From the NCBI GenBank assembly GCA_037043235.1, contig JAWRVZ010000153.1, positions 640,001-704,000 of the forward strand: a stretch of 64,000 bases of DNA, in the 5' to 3' direction. How positions within the stretch are numbered: the first letter of the stretch is position 1; each line of letters opens with the position of its first letter. A program made the translations under genes and the position numbers. Of the stretch, positions 1-12,603 are shown piece by piece. The notes under the pieces are model-generated. The model searched no databases. It was not told the origin of the DNA and saw only the letters and a program-made list of their open reading frames with translations. The stretch comes from Rhodeus uyekii (Eukaryota; Chordata; Actinopteri; Cypriniformes; Acheilognathidae).

Positions 1-236
1 AGAGTCCAAGCATCAGCATCTTGATGGACGGAGACATGCTTCTGTCCATGAGTGGATGTGTTCTATGTTTATCTATTTATTTCCCAATCAGAAGTAATGG
101 TGAAGTCGTTATCTTAGTGTAAGGTATAATTACTGTAACAATGTGAATGTACTCTGAGTGGCCTACAAACTTTGTGTGCAACTTTAAGCTTCTGCTCATG
201 AAACTGCAAACTATTCTACAGTCTTTATTTGTGAAT
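1..236. other. Unannotated non-coding DNA
   Basis: No repeat, RNA or convincing coding frame is visible. The base composition is balanced and there are no tandem motifs. The stretch ends at the boundary of the solo LTR that follows. Confidence 0.5.
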
Positions 237-946
237 TGTCAGGGGTGTGGGTAGGGAAGAGGGAAGGGAAGAGTGAGGAAAGAGGAGGGAGGAAAGCACT
301 TTTTAATAATAAGAAAAAAACAAAAACTACCCTGAGGTGGAAAACGTGACTTGACAGACTTGACTGGACTGGACTGGATTTGACTTGACGTGAACAGACT
401 CGACTTGACACGAGAGACAAACAACATGATCAAGTGACAACAAATCAGCACAGAACAGCAAACACAGTGAATAAAGAGGGAACACACAAGGCAGGTAATG
501 AGTGAGGACAGGTGGGACAAATTAAACCGATAATGAGGAAACAAGACGGGCGGGGTTACACAATGACTGGAAAAAACATGACATGAACACGCAGCCAATG
601 GGAAAACACATAAGCTACATGTCCACACAAAACAAGACAACATGAAAACAGGGAGCCGGTGAAAAAACACACGCAAACTCGAAACTGCGCACAATCACAA
701 GAGCGGACGAGTGAACTCATCTCACAATACAAGACAAACAAATGGAGTGTGAATGTCCGAATCAGACACAAAACAAAGACCGATGTGCCGGAATCCGAAC
801 ACCACACCCTGCACACAAGATGCATCACAGACAGGAGAGTGCCCGACTCGAGACATTCAAAGCCAAAGACGCTACAGCAATGCAGTAATGTCAGGGCTCT
901 GTCACAAAACACGAGAAAACAAGACCGAAGTGACAGAACCCTGACA
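237..946 (-). mobile_element. Solo LTR, copy A
   Basis: Read on the minus strand, the element starts with TGTCAGGG and ends with CCCCTGACA, the TG...CA ends of a retroviral-type LTR. It is about 710 bp long. The flanking 5-mers are TGAAT (232-236) and TAAAT (947-951), a 5-bp target duplication with one mismatch. On the minus strand the last part holds a pyrimidine-rich tract and an ATTAAA-like poly(A) signal, before which there are degenerate AGTC repeats (about 360-410). The first 58 bases of the LTR (889-946) form a hairpin. No internal retroelement genes lie on either side, so this is a solo LTR left by LTR-LTR recombination. A diverged relative lies at 31952. The family name is not known to me. 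Confidence 0.7.
889..946 (-). repeat. Hairpin at the LTR start, copy A
   Basis: Arms 889-905 and 930-946 (17 nt each) are complementary with one mismatch that would be a G-U wobble in RNA. The loop is 24 nt. The equivalent position in the copy at 31952 also folds, and a T-A pair in the stem is replaced by C-G there. Confidence 0.7.
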
Positions 947-998
947 TAAATACTTTACACTAATTAAAAATATTACTGTAAATAACACAATAATAATA

Positions 999-1956
999 CA
1001 GTGGAGTTTGGTTATGTCGACGGCCTCAGGGGGTTGCAAAAAGCCTTGAGATAACCGTTTAGCGAGTTAAGCTACACCCAATATATTTATTTATTAGATG
1101 AAGCGATCGGCACGTTATAAAAATGTACATACACTCTACATGTTTGCTAACAATAAAATTGCTAACAATAAAAGGCATATGTGCACCAACTAACAGCAGA
1201 GATTTACCAGTATACAATAAAAACACTTTCGATTTTTTATACAAACCTTTAATTATATTCTTTAACATTGCAAACACAATTTCGCTCACAGCGTAAACAG
1301 TCATAACATATTCATGAGGACATCACGCTGTACTAGATTGCATACTTTCTTGTGTTTTCTAATGTGCTTTCTCAACAAATTCGGCTTTGTAACTATGTTC
1401 CCACAGCGGCGCTGAGTAGAGCGCTTCAGAACAGAAGCAGGGATGTGTTCGTGTGTGTGTGTGTGTGTGTGTGTGTTCGTTCATCTAAGCCTTATACATT
1501 GGTCGTTACCGCTCGTTACTGACCAATGTCAAAATATTTGAGAAAACCAATCAAATCAGAGAAGGCGGGCTTTGTGTGCACACAGAAGCGGATGAGGCTT
1601 TGGGATGGGGGTGGACCCACGGCAGCTCTTGTCAGAACGTGAATGTGCTTTCACTTCAGAGTCCAGCAAAGTAAAGTGTCACTGACAGAGCGACCAGGAT
1701 GGCGATCCACGTGCAACGCAAACTCAGTGCATGCGCAGTGAACTAGGTACCATCATTAGTCACGAGATAACCATGTGAAGTGACGACTTTGTCCAAGATA
1801 TTTGCTCGAGATATTAGTGTTCGGCGACATTAAGGAATCGACATTAAAGAATCGAAAATACTAAGACAAATAGGGAGTTTGGCGGTTCCACTTCAAAAAC
1901 ATTGACATAATAGTATTGGCGAGTTGACCGTGACTCGAGATAAGTGAACTCCACTG
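999..1956. mobile_element. Pogo/Tigger-like MITE, copy A
   Basis: The element is bounded by CAGTGGAGTTTGG at the left and the inverse of CAGTGGAGTTCACTTATC at the right, flanked by TA on both sides (997-998 and 1957-1958), as expected for the Tc1/mariner/pogo superfamily. The interior shares long blocks with the copy at 11744, for example around 1195-1320 against 11930-12045. Near the right end both carry repeated short motifs such as GACATTAA and CGAGATA. A (GT)n tract sits inside at about 1451-1475. No transposase frame survives, so this is a non-autonomous, decayed copy. Confidence 0.8.
1451..1475. repeat. (GT)n microsatellite
   Basis: About 12 GT units lie inside the pogo-like MITE. The corresponding part of the second copy lacks them, so the expansion came after insertion. 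Confidence 0.9.
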
Positions 1957-1999
1957 TATATAAATAATGATCAAACAACGGATTTATATCACTAAACAA

Positions 2000-2003
<4 letters not shown>

Positions 2004-2092
<89 letters not shown>
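2004..2092. repeat. (AT)n microsatellite
   Basis: A perfect run of about 44 TA/AT units starts 46 bp after the pogo-like MITE. Confidence 0.97.
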
Positions 2093-2094
<2 letters not shown>

Positions 2095-5000
2095 TTACAC
2101 ACTTTTAAATATATGATTTATAGTTGTTTACCACTCAATTGGATACAACATGCGTGTAAAGGTAATTTCACCTCATTTCAGTGAATTATGTTCAGATGCT
2201 TTTGAAAGGCATCCTAAGAGCTATGATTGCAAAAGTTCAAATCTGATCAAGTTAGGGGTGTATTCACACAAAGAAAGGGATTGAAGTGCTCTTTGTCTGT
2301 GCAATGTATGAGAAAAGAGCAGGATCTTGTAATTATAGAGCAGGGTTCGGCCTTTGATGGACAGGTGTAATCCCAGTGTGCATTCGGCCGCGAGCAGCGG
2401 CCACTGAGTCCTCCTCGATCCCAGCTTGCCTTGCCCTTTGCTTCTTGCAGGCCAAATGGCAGCTATAAACATGGCAAGCCATCAAAACAATGACAAAGCA
2501 ACTGACAAATGCAGACCTCTCTCTGTGTAATGTGCTGCTCCAGAGAGGCAAGATAATCAAAACATCTCACAAAGACCTTTGAGTGTGTGCGTGCGTGCAT
2601 ATGTGTGTGTGTGTGTTTGTGCATTTACGTACAACAATGTAACAACGTTCTGAACTGAAAATGCCTTCATGTGCTTGTAGAACTTAATTATAATGTGTCA
2701 AATCTGAATTATTTGAAAGCTACAACTTACACTTTGCACCACCTAACCACTGCAGTTTTAAGGTGTTCAACTTAAACATTTCGAAAGCATTTTAATTAAT
2801 AGTAGAGTTTTATTAATAGTAATTTTGACAAAATCTGTTTCTCGAAACCGTTTTGTCGCTCATGTTAGTTAACGACAGGGCCATAACCACCATAAGCATT
2901 GACGGGGCCAAGTATTCCCCAAATTGTCGCCTCCAATATATGATATTTTTTAATCTTGCTCTCCATTATGCAACACTCTTTTTTAAAAAGTTACACGTTT
3001 CTACCTCAAAGTCAAAATGATGGCCAATAAAATGAAAGAAGACAGGGCTTATTATTCACTGAAGATGTGTGTGAATTCCAACGCGACACTTTTAGATTTT
3101 ACTGTGAAATGTTATTGGTGTTTTTAGCATTTTACTGTGCAAAGGTTTGCCAGTTTGAGTTACAGTACAATTGATTCCCGTAGCGCAATCAGTGCAGTTT
3201 AATACTTGGAAGTTTAATAATAGGGGTTTGTTTAAATCAATAAATGCTAAATATGAGCAAAGAGGAAAAAATATTAAATTGTTCTCCTCCCATCCGAGTT
3301 TTCCTGCAGACGTAGACACAAACTTCCTGCGAAAGGTCCCTCTGCCTCCTTTCCAGAAGTATTACATTTCTGCTCATCTAATCTCTGTCACGCACAATAA
3401 GACCCACAGCAGATAGGGGCTACATTTCTCGCTGCTCCCATTCACGCCGGCCCCTTATCTGGCCGCAAACACATTTCAGCAGTAAGTAGACCTGGCCTGC
3501 TGATTCCGGGCTTCTGTTGGCTTTAGCTGAGCTTAGACGATCCGGCATCTTCCGAGTTTCCACTACCCCTAACACACACGCAAACCACACACAGACACAA
3601 AAAGAGTATTTACCCAAGGCTGTGTCAGGAGTTATTAAACTTTAATCTGGGTAAGAAGAGCATATTCCTGCAATGAATTATAGATGACACAGGTTACAGT
3701 CCCCGCGTGACCCCTGCTTTCCCCCACAAAGATCAAATGCGGCAGCTTTTTTAATAAACTGTATTATAAGCCGAGCACCAGGGCCACTGCCACCCAAGAT
3801 GGAATTTCAAATAATAGAAAAAGAATTTGGGGTCCTGAGATGGAGAGACTATAAGCTTAAAGTAAATTATGGTTGCTGGTGTCTCGGTATTAATACCTGT
3901 GTGTGTGACCTTATTTACTGGATTGCCCGAGTTTCAGTTGCACATTATTTCTTGAGTGCTGATGATGATACGGTCCACATCTGGTCACTATATGTGTGTA
4001 AGTGTATTTGTCCAAGAGTAATAGGCAAAAATCAGACATTCTGTGGTCATGCACATGTCCCTGGTTGGATCCAGTTTGTGCAATGGCATCTTAGCCAGAG
4101 TCTCAAGCTGTCATTACGATTAGTTTGGCTTTTAACGCCCACTTGAGCCTCTGTTGGAGTTCATTAACAGAACTATCCTTGTCCATCCTAAAACCCAACA
4201 TACTTCTCAAAGACAGCTGGGACTGAAAGGGCAAGTACAGCATATGATACTTTTATTCCTCATTAAAAATTTACACTTAAAAATATCAACAAAATACAAA
4301 CTGGTACTCATAACATTAACATTTAATATATGAGCAGATTATTTTAGGATGAGAGTTGGTTGACATGTAGTTGCAAAGTTACTTATGGTCAACTGAATGT
4401 TCAAAAGAGACCATCAAAATAAAGTGATACCGAAATGACAGGACAGGAGCCAAAAATATTACTGATGCGGAAATAACCAATTCCAACTTTTGATAGACTG
4501 CTAGAAGCTTGAGCGCCCAACAAGAAAATGAATCTGTTGCTTGGAAGAACAAGGAAACAACAAGAAACGAAAGAGAACTTAAAATAGAGTAAGACATGAT
4601 TCTTTGAAGATACGGTTGTTATCAGATTAACATTCCATGTTCATATACAATTGTTTATTAAATAAATAACTGCAAACAACTTTCTTGAAGAGTGTTGTAG
4701 ATTTCCAAAGCATTAAAATGTCTAATTCTCATATATTGTATGCCTCACAGTGATGTCATCTTCCCTATAGTCTTTCTTGCCGGTGAGAACAATCTACCCC
4801 AAATATAAGCCATGTGAAAAATGATCACCAGCGGCTCTCGAATGCGTTCCACATTGAGTTTTTTTTTTTTTTTCCCAGCAGGTTTGGAAGAACAGACTTC
4901 CACAAAATCTACTGCAAATTGCTCTTAGATGAGAATGTCAGCTGGCCTGAGCAATGGCATGATGCTCGAGCCCACAGTCCAACACACAGCCATAAAAAGG

Positions 5001-5598
5001 CCAGGAAACAGAGACATAGGGAGAAGTCTGACGCCGTAAGTCTTCATGACGCTAACTAGGCACAGGTCACTGTGTGCTGTTAAAAGAGTCACATTCCTCT
5101 TCCTGTTTAGGATGAGGAATGATATGAGGGGAATGCAGTTCGCTTTTGCAGGATTTCAGATTCTTGGATGGGAAACGGGCAAGAAAATGTGCCAACTAGA
5201 CAAAGTGATTCATTAAACAGCTAATCTGGGACTACACGTCTACACTTCTCCATCCATTGTAAAGAACAATTTTCTCTTAGTTTTGTCCCACACTGAAACA
5301 AAATTTTTGACAAGTGAAAATTGCTTTCCCTGAAAATACTCTCCAAGTGCATAAATTTGAAAAGCCATTTACGCATTGTAGTGTGGACTGTAAAAATGGA
5401 GGTACTGTATTCAAAAACTGACAAGTACATTTATACCCATAGATGTTTATATTGGTGTGTGCTACTCACTTTCAAAGTGTTTCTAAAGATACACAATTGC
5501 TGTCAAAACATGAGGTGAATTGTGTTTAATGCCTCCTGTAAGATCATAACAAATCTCACTGTACAACATGGATCTAAGAAACTTGAGTAAGACATGTA
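2093..5598. other. Non-coding stretch, no gene seen
   Basis: Open frames here are short (under 120 codons) and overlap on both strands without family resemblance. A short (TG)n run lies at about 2599-2616 and a poly-T run at 4860-4875. The part from about 3290 to 3640 is GC-balanced and non-repetitive, so it is a possible regulatory element, but nothing decides this. No RNA gene is recognised. Confidence 0.5.
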
Positions 5599-6678
5599 CA
5601 CTCACTTAAAGGATTATTAGGAACACCATACTAATACTGTGTTTGACCCCCTTTCGCCTTCAGAACTGCCTTAATTCTATGTGGCATTGATTCAACAAGG
5701 TGCTGAAAGCATTCTTTAGAAATCTTGGCCCATATTGATAGGAGCATCTTGCAGTCGATGGAGATTTGTGGGATGCACATCCAGGGCATGAAGCTCCCGT
5801 TCCACCACATCCCAAAGATGGTCTGTCGGGTTGATATCTGGTGCCTGTGGGGCCATTTTAGTACAGTAAACTCATTGTCATGCTCAATAAACCAATTTGA
5901 AATTATTAGAGGAAGCAGTCATCAAGGATGGGTACATGGTGGTCAGAAAGGTATGGACATGGTCAGAAACAATGCTCAGGTAGGCCGTGGCATTGAAACA
6001 ATGTCCAATTGGCACTAAGGTGTGGCAAGAAAACATCCCCCGCACCATTACACCACCATCACCAGCCTGCACAGTGGTAACAAGGCATGATGGATCCATG
6101 TTCTCATTCTATTTACGCCAAATTCTGACTCTACCATCTGAATGTCTCAACAGAAATCGAGACTCATCAGACCAGGCAACATTTTTCAGTCTTCAACGGT
6201 CAAATTTTGGTGAGCTTGTGCAAATTGTAGCCTCCTTTTCCTATTTGTAGTGGAGATGAGTGGCACCCGGTGGGGTCTTCCGCTGTTGTAGCCCATCCGC
6301 CTCATGGTTGTGCGTGTTGTGGCTTCACAAATGCTTTGCTGCATACCTCGGTTGTAACAAGTGGTTATTTCAGTCAAAGTTGCTCTTCTATCAGCTTGAA
6401 TCAGTTGGCCCATTCTCCTCTGACCTCTAGCATCAACAAGGCATTTTCTCCTACAGGACTGCTGCATACCAGATGTTTTTCCATTTTCACACCATTCTTT
6501 GTAAACCACACCATTTCACACCATTCCTCAGAAACTAAGCAGATTGTGGAATATTTAGAACGGTCCGTCGGGAACCAACAACCATGCCAAGCTCAAAATT
6601 GCTTAAATCATCTTTCTTTCCCATTCTGACATTCAGTTTGGAGTTTAGGAGATTGTCTTGACCTTGACCAACCCCTCA
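5599..6678 (-). mobile_element. Tc1-like transposon, copy 1, 5' truncated
   Basis: The left end carries the terminal motif CACTCACTTAAAGGATTATT next to TA (5597-5598). I recognise it as the end of an abundant fish Tc1-like family. Transposase remnants read on the minus strand. The far end, where the matching inverted repeat should lie, is missing: similarity fades at about 6678. A second copy of the same family reads the other way at 37167-38042. Confidence 0.9.
5650..6515 (-). pseudogene. Tc1-like transposase remnant (copy 1)
   Basis: A cut-and-paste transposase of the Tc1 branch would bind the inverted repeats with an N-terminal helix-turn-helix and cut DNA with a DDE catalytic triad. Here the part from 6509 down to 6186 encodes the DNA-binding region (LIQADRRATLTEIT...). 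A one-base loss near 6187 shifts the frame just before the first catalytic Asp, whose SDESRF motif is still readable at about 6154-6171. Residues continue in another frame from 6099 down to 5884. The block with the second catalytic Asp (normally a QDNAP-type motif) is deleted, and the catalytic Glu of the NPIEHLW-type motif reads as Asp (about 5845). A stop follows the SDESRF segment. The start of the protein is lost with the 5' end. It cannot make an active enzyme. Confidence 0.88.
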
Positions 6679-7875
6679 GTAGAAAACTCCAGAATCAAAA
6701 ATGAGTGTGTCAGACAGAGGAAACATTGAAAATATGCAATGTTGGGGTTTCTCCAGGACCAGGGTTGAGAAGCACCTTTTTTATTGATTGACTACAACCT
6801 AGACTCAGCAAGTAAATGCTGGGATGTTTTCAATAAAATGATTGTGCCAGACAAATATCATTATTATGTAACTTTATTACATCTGGCCTCTCGATAACAC
6901 CGCTTTTATTGCTTTATACTAGGGCTGTCCCAAACTGTTCTCAAGGATTGGTATTTGGGCAGATTAAGCTCTATTTTTAACTTATCAGTATCATATATCA
7001 TTAGCCTGATGCTTTAACTGCCACACACCTCTACGTGCCACTCCAATTGCCATTAAAAGGATAAGAAGAAGCTGGGATGAGAAACTTTTGGAAAATGCTA
7101 GTGTGGACAGAGAGTGTTTTCTTTAAATGTATCCAGACTATTGTAGAAGTCACATTAGAGTCTTAAAGAGTCTGCCTTTTTGTCCTTCTCCCGCCTGAAA
7201 CAAGTGACTATACAGCTCTTTAGGATCAGAGATCTTGCTTTATCACAAGACCTTGAGAAGCCTTCGGATACCAACTTCAATAATTCACCTTTGTACTCCC
7301 AGACTACCTGTGAAAACACAATCAAGCCTTTCCCAGGAAACAAAATACCACATGGTTTACATAAATATATTGTGAACCAGCATGCTAGCTTGGATTAGCA
7401 TGATCGAGCCAAAACAATGTGAAAGAAAGACAGAAATTACACAGCAAGAGCTGGATTGTTGTGATGTGGTGCGCCAAGCGTGAACGTGCGTGTGTGACCT
7501 GAGGTGAGACTGACGCAGGTGATCAGATTAGCAAGGCTAGCGCTGTAGCATGCGCGCCCAGCGAGAGACTGCCTGACTACAGTCATTATCTAAAGTACTT
7601 ATTTCAGTACAAACCCAGCGTGCTGCTTGCACAGCGGATGGTGTAACCTGCCTCTCGCTATTTAGATCAAACAAAACAGGCCATTTACAGAGTTTTATGT
7701 AAGGCCGTGAGCGAAGAAAAACACATATGGAATATTGAAATTTCATGGACGTCAGGCTCATTGAGGCCCTACTAATACATTTTTTGACCTTGGAATTCCA
7801 TCGCAATGCAGTCAGAACTTTGAGAGAAAGAAATTAACACTTTTATTCACTGAGGACAAAGGGATCAAAGGGCTT
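6679..7875. other. Non-coding stretch, no gene seen
   Basis: There are no tandem repeats and no recognisable element. Frames of 60-90 codons at 7155-7806 show no family resemblance and overlap on both strands. Confidence 0.5.
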
Positions 7876-8297
7876 TCATTCAGCAAGGAATTAAACGTGG
7901 CAATAAAGACATTAATAATGTTACAAAATCTTTCTATCTCAAATAAATTAACTTTAAATAAAATTCATAAAAAATCTTCATAACAAAAAAAGATCACCAC
8001 CAAAATATTAAGCAGAACAACTGTTTTCAACATTGATAACAATCAGAAACGTGTCTTGGGCATCAAATCATCATATTAGAATGATTTCTGAAGAATCATT
8101 TGACACTGAAGACTGGAGTAATGATGATAAAATTTCAGCTTTACATAACAGGAATAAATTACATTTTTAAACATATTAAAATAGAAAACACTGATTTGAA
8201 ATATTTCACAATATCATCAGTTCTACGTGTGTTTGATATGATCAAACACAAGAGACTTCTTTAAAAAACTATTTTAAGAAAAACTTACCGACCCTTG
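7876..8297 (+). repeat. High-copy cyprinid dispersed repeat, copy 1
   Basis: I recognise the blocks ATTAAGCAG..CAACTGTTTTCAAC, CATATTAGAATGATTTCTG and GACTGGAGTAATGATG, in the order typical of a very abundant repeat of zebrafish and carp. The copy runs to the AAGAGACTTCTTT block and the final ACCGACCCTT. The classification of the parent element is uncertain. It is decayed by indels. Confidence 0.8.
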
Positions 8298-9885
8298 ATA
8301 ATTAAAGTTATTGTTAATAATTTAAAAAATCCTACATGCACCATTAGTGATGATATAAAGTGCCAAGAATATAATAACAAAATAAAAAATCTAAAAAAGC
8401 AATTACTTGCATTGTTTAAAGTGTTTCAAGTTTCAATTATGGTTTATGTAAAACTAATTTTCATAACAATGAATATTGTATTGACCCAAATCCGTTAGGC
8501 TACATAAACAATGATGACATTTAATTGCATGTTTACGTGTTAGGATACACTGTTTTGCATAATGGAAATTATTGCATTAAGAATATGATGGCCATTGATA
8601 ATGAAACATTGTATCACTTAGTTGTTGCAGCCTTTTTTTCCCAGTTAGCCTCTAGAAATTAGTTTCAAAAATAGAATCTAACTATAACTGACCAGTAGTA
8701 AGTTAACAGCCCAGGCACTCCATTGTAGTATTACGGCTCATTTGATTCTGACATCTCTTTGAAACCGGGCTTGGGTCTCAGGAACAGAGAAGGTCCTGAC
8801 CCAAAGTCTTGCACAGGAAAGCCAACACAACCAGAGTGGCAGTAATTGGTTCAGATGTAAGACCCGTGAGTATATGAAAGACTATGATCTAAAGGGTCAG
8901 TCTCTACCTCTCCCAACAGCCCCTTCTGAAGAACATCCACCCCTTGCAACGAGTCATTATGGGAACTCCTCCAGCCCAAGCAACCATGACCTCTTTCCTG
9001 TTCAATTCATCACACTGGTCAGCCAGTCATTACAGTAACCACTCCTCAAAAGCCAGGATGTATCGCAAAAGGATTAGCTGTAGCTAACAAACGAGACAGA
9101 CCCAGAAATGTTATGCTAACAGCTGTTGCTGAACCAATTCCTTTTATTTCATGAGCATTCAAGACACGGAGCATCCAAACAGAGAGTTCAGGAAGGAACA
9201 AATTGAAAGATGCAACTGGGCAACACATTAATTTCACGTCACATTAGCAGACAGGAGAGAGTAATTTATCAAAACAGCCGTATGAAAGATACCACAAGAT
9301 CTGTTGCTTCATTTATAGCATGAGGAAAGACGTACGACGTGGTTAGTGTTGGTTTAAGAGCAACAACTGAAACACTGTGGGCTTGGCTATAATTCTTAAC
9401 AGCATTTGCATACTGAAGGTTTGACAGAAACAAACTATCTTTCTCCGAAGAGAGAGAAATTACGGCTGCTCTGTGAATTAGAAGCGGCCACAGCTAACCA
9501 TTGACATGGCTGTCCACGTCTCTGCGGCGTTTGGATTTATTACTGCGCGGCGGACCACATCATAACTGATGCATTCAATTCGCAAAGAGTCACTAAGGAA
9601 TTTACAAGGTGGGGAATGCTAATAAGATGAGAGCTGGATCTGGAGACGGATCGTCAGGAATCTGTTACAAATCTAATAACAATTTAACTAGAAAATGAGT
9701 TCTCCAGTTCTGCTGCTTTCAGCAAAAACGAGCGAGGGGGGGAATGAGAAGGAGCCCAGGATTGTCCTAACAGCACTGTCCTGGTGAAGGAGTAGTTAAC
9801 ATAAACCTGTCAGCTGGTGGTGTTTTTGGTGGGGGTCAACATTAAAGTTTAATTTTTACACAATTTCCATTCAAATACAATTATA
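8298..9885. other. Non-coding stretch, no gene seen
   Basis: AT-rich to about 8650, then balanced composition. No repeat family, RNA gene or plausible exon was recognised. Confidence 0.5.
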
Positions 9886-9932
9886 TAAAATAAAAATAAT
9901 AATAAAACATATTATTAATAAATATATAATGC

Positions 9933-9970
<38 letters not shown>

Positions 9971-10020
9971 GCATTATATATTTATTAATAGTATGTTTTA
10001 TTATTATTATTATTTTATAA
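9886..10020. repeat. AT-rich hairpin (palindrome)
   Basis: The left arm (about 9887-9943) and the right arm (about 9962-10019) are reverse complements over about 55 bases with few mismatches. Both contain AATATATAATGCATATTATA in inverse orientation. The tip is a (TA)n run. This is a near-perfect cruciform-capable palindrome, perhaps a foldback MITE. Confidence 0.85.
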
Positions 10021-10063
10021 AATACACATAATATAAATATAAAATACACATTTTATTGATTTG

Positions 10064-10345
10064 AGTCACTATGAAATATGATTAAGATGCTTAATTAATA
10101 TTATTAATATATAATACTTATGACTTTTAATGATCCTAATATTACAATAATAATAATAATTAATATATAATACATAGTTATCTTTATCATAATACAAATA
10201 ATAATATTAGTAGTAGTATAAAGACTACAGATTTTTGCTATCGCTATGAAATATGATTAAGATTCTTAATTGATATTATTAATATATAATACTTATTAAT
10301 GATGCTAATATTACAATAATATTAATAACAATAGCAATAGTAATT
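10064..10345 (+). repeat. Tandem duplication of an AT-rich block
   Basis: The block starting ATGAAATATGATTAAGAT at 10071 recurs at 10246 (period about 175), followed in both by TTATTAATATATAATACTTAT and CTAATATTACAATAATA motifs. The copies differ by small indels and substitutions. Confidence 0.8.
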
Positions 10346-12603
<2,258 letters not shown>

